From Bacteroidales bacterium (GTDB lineage Bacteria; Bacteroidota; Bacteroidia; Bacteroidales; VadinHA17), in contig CP070687.1 of the NCBI GenBank assembly GCA_020353115.1, positions 2,655,444 through 2,662,038 of the forward strand: a DNA stretch of 6,595 nt. Reading direction: 5' to 3'. The first letter of the stretch is position 1; every line of letters starts with the position of its first letter. Shown here one piece after another: positions 1-5,274 of this stretch. A model generated the notes under the pieces. The model did no database searches, was not told the DNA's origin, and saw nothing but the letters and a program-made list of their open reading frames with translations. The translations under genes were made by a program, and so were the position numbers.

Positions 1-30
1 GGATGAATGAGTATCAAGCTTCAATTATAG

Positions 31-1425
31 TTACTCCATAGAACCGATCATTTTCGAAGGATCAACCCACTCATTGAATTGTTCATCTGTTACCAGACCC
101 AACTCAAGAGCAGCTTCGCGTAATGTCTTCCCTTCGCTATGTGCCTTTTTTGCAATTTTTGCAGCATTTTCGTATCCTATATGAGTATTTAGGGCAGTAA
201 CGAGCATGAGTGAATTTTCGAGGTTCTTTTTTATATTCTTAAGATTTGGTTCTATTCCTGCAGCACAATTATCATTGAAAGACACACATGCGTCACCCAG
301 TAATCTTGCTGATTCGAGTAAATTAAAGATCATAACGGGTTTAAATACATTAAGCTGGAAATGGCCTTGCATTCCTCCGACTGAGATGGCGACATCGTTA
401 CCAATAACCTGTGCACAAACCATGGTAATCGCTTCGCACTGAGTCGGATTAACTTTCCCCGGCATGATGGAAGAGCCGGGTTCATTGGCCGGCAGGTTCA
501 ATTCACCAATTCCACACCGGGGACCGGATCCGAGGAGGCGGATGTCATTTGCAATTTTCATCAGGCTCACTGCCACGGTTTTTAGAGCTCCGGATGATTC
601 TACCATGGCATCGTGAGCTGCCAGTGATTCAAATTTATTCGGAGCGGTGATAAAGGGAAAACCACTGATCTCCGAAATCTTCCTGGCGACCAGAACATCA
701 TACCCCTTGGGAGTGTTCAGTCCTGTTCCGACAGCGGTTCCACCAAGAGCCAGTTCACTTAAATGTGGGAGAGTATTCTTTAACGCCTTTATTCCATGAT
801 CCAGCATGGAAGTATATCCTGAGAATTCCTGACCCAGGGTAAGAGGTGTAGCATCCATCAGGTGTGTCCTGCCGGTTTTTACTATATCCTTGTATTCTTC
901 GGATTTCCTTTCAAAGGTCTTTTTCAGTTTTTCAATCCCCGGCAACGTTGTTTCAGTAATCATTTTATATGCAGCAATATGCATGGCTGTTGGGAATGTG
1001 TCATTAGATGATTGTGATTTGTTCACATCATCATTTGGATGTATGAATCGGGTTCCTTCACCAAGCTTTCCACCCTTCAAAACGTGTGCTCTGTTGGCGA
1101 TAACCTCGTTTACATTCATATTGGATTGAGTACCTGAGCCGGTTTGCCAAACCACCAGAGGAAACTGGTCATCCAGTTTTCCTTCAAGAATTTCATCGCA
1201 TACGCTCGCAATCAGGTCGCTTTTTTCTTTTGATAAAACATCCAGTTCGGTGTTAGCCAGAGCTGCAGCTTTCTTAAGAACAGCGAAAGCCCGAATGATT
1301 TCAACCGGCATTGTGCCCGTTCCAATCTTAAAATTTTCCTTTGAACGTTGTGTCTGTGCTCCCCAATACTTGTCTGCAGGTACTTCTACCTGACCCATAG
1401 TGTCTTTTTCAATTCGGATTTCCAT
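31..1425 (-). CDS. fumC: Class II fumarate hydratase (fumarase C)
   Basis: Fumarase C reversibly hydrates fumarate to L-malate in the cytoplasm (TCA cycle) and needs no iron-sulfur cluster. The 464-residue product is full length for the family (E. coli FumC is 467). Visible motifs are SGTQSNMN (97-104), SSNDTFPT (139-146), TGRTHLMDATP with His188, and the fumarase/aspartase signature GSSIMPGKVNP (317-327), which places Ser318, Lys324 and Asn326 at the same numbers as the E. coli active-site residues. Fumarase is preferred over the related aspartase and argininosuccinate lyase because of overall resemblance and the exact register of these residues. The ATG at 1425 gives a family-typical N-terminus (MEIRIEKDTMGQVEVP) and has no Shine-Dalgarno sequence. 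The gene lies 118 bases downstream of prfB on the same strand. It may have its own weak promoter (see 1471-1478). The TAA stop is at 31-33, and no clear terminator is seen in the 30 bases left in the window. Confidence 0.97.
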   Translation of the reverse strand: MEIRIEKDTMGQVEVPADKYWGAQTQRSKENFKIGTGTMPVEIIRAFAVLKKAAALANTELDVLSKEKSDLIASVCDEILEGKLDDQFPLVVWQTGSGTQSNMNVNEVIANRAHVLKGGKLGEGTRFIHPNDDVNKSQSSNDTFPTAMHIAAYKMITETTLPGIEKLKKTFERKSEEYKDIVKTGRTHLMDATPLTLGQEFSGYTSMLDHGIKALKNTLPHLSELALGGTAVGTGLNTPKGYDVLVARKISEISGFPFITAPNKFESLAAHDAMVESSGALKTVAVSLMKIANDIRLLGSGPRCGIGELNLPANEPGSSIMPGKVNPTQCEAITMVCAQVIGNDVAISVGGMQGHFQLNVFKPVMIFNLLESARLLGDACVSFNDNCAAGIEPNLKNIKKNLENSLMLVTALNTHIGYENAAKIAKKAHSEGKTLREAALELGLVTDEQFNEWVDPSKMIGSME

Positions 1426-1470
1426 AATGCAGGATTTTTAATTTTATTCTTTATGAATGATCATTAATTT

Positions 1471-1478
1471 CAAGAATA
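1471..1478 (-). promoter_or_regulatory. Possible weak -7 box upstream of fumC
   Basis: On the minus strand this reads TATTCTTG, one mismatch from the Bacteroidota -7 consensus TAnnTTTG, 45 bases upstream of the fumC ATG. I find no TTG/TTTG element at the expected 17-23 base spacing upstream, so support is weak. The 118-base prfB-fumC gap leaves room for a promoter, but read-through from prfB is also possible. Confidence 0.25.
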
Positions 1479-1513
1479 AAATTACAACAATTGATTTATA
1501 TTTTCGGGAGGTT

Positions 1514-1552
1514 GGTCAATAACTGCTTTATGTTTTTAAACAACTATTGACC
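1514..1552 (-). repeat. 8-bp inverted repeat spanning the prfB stop codon
   Basis: GGTCAATA (1514-1521) and TATTGACC (1545-1552) are perfect inverted complements separated by 23 bases. The upstream arm on the minus strand contains the last Gly-Gln codons and part of the TAG stop of prfB, so a hairpin in the mRNA would cover the stop codon. The DNA after the second arm has no T-run (it continues AACCTCCCG), so this is not a standard intrinsic terminator. The loop is long and the pairing could be chance. Confidence 0.3.
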
Positions 1553-2633
1553 GCCATATGTCATAAGATATTCTTTTATGAATTGGTTCAGATCTCCGTC
1601 GAGAACGGCCTGAACATTCGAGGTTTCGTAAGATGTGCGTAAATCCTTTACCATTTTATAGGGATGAAGAACATAACTGCGGATCTGGGATCCCCATTCA
1701 ATCTTTTTCTTTTCGCCTTCGATTTTTGCCTTTTCTTCCTGTTTTTTCCTCAGTTCCAATTCATAGAGGTGAGATTTTAATATTCGGAGTGCATTTTCCT
1801 TATTTCTGAGTTGTGACCGGGTTTCCTGATTCTCAATTACGATCCCTGTCGGCTGATGTCTTACCCTGACAGCAGTTTCCACTTTATTCACATTCTGACC
1901 TCCGGCTCCGCTGGAACGAAAAGTTTCCCATGTTATTTCAGACGGATTTACTTCGATTTCGATATTTTCATCAACAACGGGAGCTACGAATACAGAGGCA
2001 AATGTAGTATGCCTGCGGTTACCGGCATCAAATGGAGAAATCCTGACCAGCCTATGGACACCATTCTCACTTTTCAGATAACCATATGCGAGGTCACCGG
2101 TAAACTCGAGTGTCACGGTTTTTATTCCAGCCTCATCGCCGGGCAGAAGATCCACTTCCTTCACCTGATAATTATTCCTTTCACCCCATCGGATATACAT
2201 TCTCATAAGCATCTCGACCCAGTCCAGGCTTTCTGTACCTCCTGCACCGGCATTTATCTTCAGGATTGCACCAAAAAGATCTTCCGGTTTGCCCAACATA
2301 TTCCTGAGTTCAAGATTTTCTATTAATTTGAGGGTTTTCCGGTATTGCTCGTCAACTTCGGATTCACTGGATTCACCCTCCTTAAGGAAGTCATACAAAA
2401 CTGTCAGATCTTCAAGATGATTTTTAACCTCTTCAAAAGCCGAAGTCCAGGTTTTCAGATCGGATATATGCTTAAGCTTTTGTTCTGCCTCCTTGGGATC
2501 ATCCCAGAAACCCGGTTCCTGGGTTTTCACTTCTTCTTCCCGTATTTGAACAATCTTACCTTCTATGTCAAAGATGCCTCCTTAGCGCATCCTGGCGCCG
2601 GGCAAGATCCTTTATCTGGTCGTTTGTGATCAT
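1544..2633 (-). CDS. prfB: Peptide chain release factor 2 (RF2), expressed by programmed +1 frameshift
   Basis: RF2 recognises UGA and UAA stop codons in the ribosomal A site and triggers release of the finished protein. Translation starts at ATG 2633 and runs 21 codons to an in-frame TGA (2570-2568). A +1 slip on CTT enters the long frame (GAC at 2569-2567), which ends at TAG 1546-1544, giving 362 residues against 365 in E. coli. The long frame carries the RF2 stop-reading tripeptide SPF (199-201) and the peptidyl-transferase motif GGQ (244-246, in SSGAGGQNVNK), plus the EPGFWDDP segment near residue 38 typical of RF2. SPF rather than PxT excludes RF1. A late GTG start at 2530 would remove the first 34 residues and the regulatory site and is rejected. 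The gene sits 41 bases after recX and two genes after prmC, whose product methylates the GGQ glutamine. Expression is expected to be autoregulated: scarce RF2 leaves the ribosome paused at TGA and favours the shift. Confidence 0.97.
2567..2582 (-). promoter_or_regulatory. RF2 programmed +1 frameshift site
   Basis: The minus strand reads AGGAGG CAT CTT TGA C. It contains a perfect internal Shine-Dalgarno-like AGGAGG (2582-2577), a three-base spacer, the slippery Leu codon CTT (2573-2571), and TGA (2570-2568) followed by C, the weak-termination context. Order and spacing match the E. coli prfB element (AGGGGG TAT CTT TGA C). The peptidyl-tRNA-Leu moves from CTT to TTT, and decoding resumes at GAC. 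The zero frame upstream encodes a normal RF2 N-terminus (MITNDQIKDLARRQDALRRHL would be the 21-residue product, ending in the arginine-rich stretch before the shift). Confidence 0.95.
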
Positions 2634-2662
2634 GGTATAATGCGGAAGGTTGAATGATCTTG

Positions 2663-2670
2663 CAAAAGTA
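2663..2670 (-). promoter_or_regulatory. Candidate -7 box for prfB
   Basis: The minus strand reads TACTTTTG, a perfect match to the Bacteroidota TAnnTTTG box. It lies in the 41-base recX-prfB gap, 29 bases upstream of the prfB ATG. A TTGACA-like stretch on the minus strand (TTG at 2697-2695) lies 24 bases further upstream, slightly longer than the usual 17-23. This suggests prfB can be transcribed independently of prmC-recX as well as by read-through. Confidence 0.45.
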
Positions 2671-2674
2671 GGAA

Positions 2675-3142
2675 TTATTCTTTAATTATTTTGTCAATGA
2701 TGCGGTATATCAAGTTGCTTTCAAATCCTTTGTTGTATGCATACCTGTAAAGCTTTCCCTTCAGATCAAACAAGTTCTTTGCTTTTATGGTTTCTCGTTT
2801 TCTTTTAATTTCCAGTTGTAATGTCTCAGCATATTGGTCATTGTCTATTTCATCCAATGCTTCTTCAATTAGATTTGCAGGGATTTTTTTTTGTTTCAAT
2901 GAATATTCAATTTTCAATTTACCCCATCGGTAGATTCGGAATTTTTCACGGACAAAAGATTTGCTATAACGTGAATCGTCAATAAAATTCTCTTTCTTAA
3001 GCTGTTGTAAAATTAGCTCCGCATCCTCTGGTGTGATTTTCCAGTGATCCAGTTTGGTACGAATGTCATATGAACACTTCTCCTGCTGACTGCATATTTT
3101 TTTCATTCTTTCCAGCGCTTCCGATGCATTCATCTTTTTCAT
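2675..3142 (-). CDS. recX: Regulatory protein RecX (RecA modulator)
   Basis: RecX-family proteins bind RecA filaments and usually inhibit recombinase and coprotease activity. The 155-residue size is normal for Bacteroidota RecX. The all-helical protein shows the family hallmark FIDDSRYSKSFV (53-64) followed by a WGK.KI block (73-78), the pattern of the tandem three-helix RecX repeats, and a Lys/Arg-rich C-terminal half. The ATG at 3142 is used; an alternative ATG nine bases downstream (residue 4) cannot be excluded, and neither has a Shine-Dalgarno sequence. It starts 15 bases after the prmC stop, which implies one transcript. recA itself is not in the window. A run of nine A on the coding strand (2892-2884) lies at Gln84-Ile87. 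The function is assigned from family motifs; RecX sequences diverge widely, so confidence is a little below that of its neighbours. Confidence 0.9.
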   Translation of the reverse strand: MKKMNASEALERMKKICSQQEKCSYDIRTKLDHWKITPEDAELILQQLKKENFIDDSRYSKSFVREKFRIYRWGKLKIEYSLKQKKIPANLIEEALDEIDNDQYAETLQLEIKRKRETIKAKNLFDLKGKLYRYAYNKGFESNLIYRIIDKIIKE

Positions 3143-3157
3143 ATTTAGAATTATTTA

Positions 3158-4024
3158 TCACACTAACTGTGCTTTAACCATTCTGTCTTTACCATTAATA
3201 TCTTTCCGCAAAATGATATTACTGAAGCCATTTCTTTCTAGTAACGTGTGTATTTTCCCGAACATATTTTCATTAATTTCAAGGTAGAGCGAACCTTTTT
3301 CCTTGAGTTTCAGCCGTGCGGTCGTAAGTATTCCGTGGTAATAAATCAGCGGATTGTTATCCGGCACAAAGAGAGCTTCGGGAGGTTCGTATTTTATCAC
3401 ATTGCTGCGCATTGCATTTTTTTCACTCTCAGTTATATACGGCGGATTACTGGCAAGGATGTCTAATTTAGGGATTCCTGGTATTATGTTTTCTGATAAA
3501 ACATCGTGTTGAATCAGGTTAATATGAATGCTATTGAGAGCGGCATTCTTACCGGCTGTTTCAAGACAAATATCGGAATGGTCTGTCGCGTAAATGGTAC
3601 TTCCCTTCAGATTCTTTGCCAGTGCAATGGCAATACAACCGGATCCTGTACCAACATCAAGAATCGTGATCTCTTTTCCTTTGTAGTCATTGATGATCCA
3701 TTGTACCAATTCTTCTGTTTCGGGTCTGGGAATTAGAACTCCGGGTCTAACCCTTATCGTACAGCCATAGAATTGTGTTTTCCCGAGAATATACTGGATT
3801 GGTTTTTCCTTTTTCAATTCAGAAACAATATATTTAATTTTACTTCCAGTTGATTTATCAATTGTTTGATGGGAGATTGAGAAAAGTACTGGCTTTGAGA
3901 CGGACAATAGTTCTTCAAGAATGTACTGACTTAAACTGCTGCCCTCTTTCTCAGGGTAGAATCCGGTCAGTTCATTCCTGATGTATTTAAGCCAGTTTTT
4001 TACGGTTGGAGGTTCCGAAGGCAT
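3158..4024 (-). CDS. prmC: Release factor glutamine N5-methyltransferase PrmC (HemK family)
   Basis: PrmC transfers a methyl group from S-adenosylmethionine to the side-chain amide of the GGQ glutamine of RF1 and RF2, which raises release efficiency. The 288 residues fit the family (E. coli 277). Order: a helical substrate-binding N-terminal domain (about 1-85), the linker motif VLIPRPETEELV (97-108), the SAM-binding glycine loop DVGTGSGCIAIALA (123-136), and the catalytic NPPY (193-196), which contacts the target glutamine amide. The ATG at 4024 is the only ATG/GTG/TTG start available: an in-frame TAA lies seven codons upstream, and the next codons up to the conserved N-terminus contain no start. 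A perfect -7 box ends only five bases before the ATG, implying a leaderless or nearly leaderless mRNA. The gene heads prmC-recX-(prfB), which places the enzyme next to one of its substrates. It was formerly misnamed hemK; a protoporphyrinogen oxidase role is obsolete. Confidence 0.96.
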   Translation of the reverse strand: MPSEPPTVKNWLKYIRNELTGFYPEKEGSSLSQYILEELLSVSKPVLFSISHQTIDKSTGSKIKYIVSELKKEKPIQYILGKTQFYGCTIRVRPGVLIPRPETEELVQWIINDYKGKEITILDVGTGSGCIAIALAKNLKGSTIYATDHSDICLETAGKNAALNSIHINLIQHDVLSENIIPGIPKLDILASNPPYITESEKNAMRSNVIKYEPPEALFVPDNNPLIYYHGILTTARLKLKEKGSLYLEINENMFGKIHTLLERNGFSNIILRKDINGKDRMVKAQLV

Positions 4025-4029
4025 AGGAT

Positions 4030-4037
4030 CAAAGGTA
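4030..4037 (-). promoter_or_regulatory. -7 box of the prmC operon
   Basis: The minus strand reads TACCTTTG, a perfect TAnnTTTG match, in the 41-base prmC-ribD divergent gap. Only five bases separate it from the prmC ATG. No TTTG lies at 17-23 bases upstream; the nearest minus-strand TTTG (4072-4069) is 31 bases away, inside ribD. The assignment therefore rests on the -7 element alone. Confidence 0.5.
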
Positions 4038-4065
4038 AGATATTATTAATTATTATTGTAGGGTA

Positions 4066-5133
4066 ATGCAAAGGAGAAAAGAGATTGATGAAATGTACAT
4101 GGCAAGATGCCTTGATCTTGCTTCTATGGGTAGAGGCTATACCTATCCAAATCCACTCGTGGGATCCGTAATAATTTACAGGGATTCGATTATTGGCGAG
4201 GGATACCACAGGGAATTTGGCAAACCTCATTCGGAAGTTAATGCCATTGAAATGGTAAAGGACAAGTCTGTTTTGGGTGAATCGACAATGTATGTGAATC
4301 TTGAACCCTGCTGTCATTCAGGGAAAACGCCTCCCTGCACAGATCTGATCATCCGATCCGGCATAAGGAATATTGTTATTGGTTCAGTTGATCCGAATCC
4401 CAGTGTATCCGGATCGGGTATTAGGCAATTGGAAAACTCGGGTTGCAATGTTACGACGGGAGTCCTTGAGCAGGAGGGAAAAAACCTGAATCGCAGTTTC
4501 TTCACATATTTTGAAAAAAAAAGGCCGTATATTATACTTAAGTGGGCTGAATCGGCCGATGGTTATCTGGATAGGATAAGAACAGAAGATGCACCCATCG
4601 GGCCAAACTGGATAACAGGTGAATTGGAAAAGACACTGGTTCATATATGGAGGGCACACGAACAAGCGGTAATGGTTGGCGGCGGAACCGTTATAATAGA
4701 TAATCCACGATTAACCGTCAGACACTGGACAGGCAGGCAACCTCTCAGAATATCCATCAGCCGGGAAGCCAATTTTCCCGGAGGAACAAATCTGTTGGAT
4801 AATCAGTATAAAACCCTTATATATACGGAGAAAATTCTTCCGGCGTCAGAGGCTTTAGAATACGTACAGCTTGATTACAATAAGGATACAATAGTTCAGG
4901 TCCTGAAAGATTTATACAGCAGGGAGATAAATTCATTGATAGTTGAAGGGGGTAAAAAATTATTGGAAAGCTTTTTAAATTCAGGGATATGGGATGAAGC
5001 AAGAGTTTTTAAGGGTGATCGTGAATTCCTCACAGGCATTAAAGCTCCGACAATTAATTCATCTCCAGTTAACCGGATTTTTTTATTTCAATCGGAACTG
5101 AAAATTTACCGGAACTGGAATCACAAAAGGTAA
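4066..5133 (+). CDS. ribD: Bifunctional riboflavin biosynthesis protein RibD (deaminase/reductase)
   Basis: RibD catalyses two successive riboflavin-pathway steps: zinc-dependent deamination of 2,5-diamino-6-ribosylamino-4(3H)-pyrimidinone 5'-phosphate, then NADPH-dependent reduction of the ribosyl side chain. The 355 residues cover both domains. The deaminase (about 1-147) has YPNPLVG (27-33), HSE with zinc ligand His55 and catalytic Glu57, and PCCHSGKTPPC with zinc ligands Cys82 and Cys91, nine residues apart as in E. coli. The reductase (about 153-350) has LKWAESADGYL, the ITGE block, VMVGGGTVIIDNPRLTVR (202-219) and the EGGKKLLESFL motif (294-304). The ATG at 4066 leaves nine residues before a second Met (4093); the upstream one fits better, with a weak AGGG two bases before its partner spacing. 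An A9 run at 4514-4522 lies exactly at the domain junction. The gene is divergent from prmC. No FMN riboswitch fits in the 41-base gap. Confidence 0.96.
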   Translation: MQRRKEIDEMYMARCLDLASMGRGYTYPNPLVGSVIIYRDSIIGEGYHREFGKPHSEVNAIEMVKDKSVLGESTMYVNLEPCCHSGKTPPCTDLIIRSGIRNIVIGSVDPNPSVSGSGIRQLENSGCNVTTGVLEQEGKNLNRSFFTYFEKKRPYIILKWAESADGYLDRIRTEDAPIGPNWITGELEKTLVHIWRAHEQAVMVGGGTVIIDNPRLTVRHWTGRQPLRISISREANFPGGTNLLDNQYKTLIYTEKILPASEALEYVQLDYNKDTIVQVLKDLYSREINSLIVEGGKKLLESFLNSGIWDEARVFKGDREFLTGIKAPTINSSPVNRIFLFQSELKIYRNWNHKR

Positions 5134-5192
5134 AAAAACAGATTTGGTAAGGCAACATTTAAGGCCGGGCACCGTATAAATTAAGATGCAGA

Positions 5193-5224
5193 TTTGAGAT
5201 TTTATTATCATTTCGCTATTTTTG
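5193..5224 (+). promoter_or_regulatory. Bacteroidota-type promoter of the TPR gene
   Basis: TTTG (5193-5196), a 20-base spacer, then TATTTTTG (5217-5224) match both the -33 (TTTG) and -7 (TAnnTTTG) elements of the Bacteroidota primary sigma factor promoter at ideal spacing. Transcription would begin about 5229-5232 and give a leader of roughly 45 bases before the ATG at 5275. The rest of the 141-base ribD-TPR gap shows nothing else clear: no T-run terminator for ribD and no strong hairpin. Confidence 0.7.
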
Positions 5225-5274
5225 AGTGAACATAGATTAAGTCAGCTGGTTAATACACTTAAATAACAGAAAAG

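Noticed and set aside
890..1129. Plus-strand short frames opposite fumC (also 206-442)
   Set aside because: They lie opposite fumarase sequence with all active-site motifs intact; no independent coding evidence.
1856..2326. 156-codon plus-strand frame opposite prfB
   Set aside because: It lies wholly antisense to the conserved RF2 core (including GGQ and SPF), has no recognisable domain and no promoter; it is a shadow of codon bias.
2568..2570. In-frame TGA near the 5' end of prfB as a sign of a pseudogene
   Set aside because: The stop sits in an exact RF2 recoding context (AGGAGG, CTT, TGA C), so it is regulatory and the gene is intact.
4025..4065. FMN riboswitch upstream of ribD
   Set aside because: The gap is only 41 bases, AT-rich, and lacks the conserved RFN stem-loop elements, which need well over 100 bases.
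4000..4317. Minus-strand 105-codon frame overlapping the start of ribD and the end of the prmC gap
   Set aside because: It is antisense to the RibD zinc-site region and overlaps the true prmC start in another frame; no family resemblance.
5134..5274. Intrinsic terminator or small RNA between ribD and the TPR gene
   Set aside because: Only a three- to four-base GC pairing (GGC/GCC around 5153-5166) is visible, with no T-run; the region is explained by the TPR promoter and leader.
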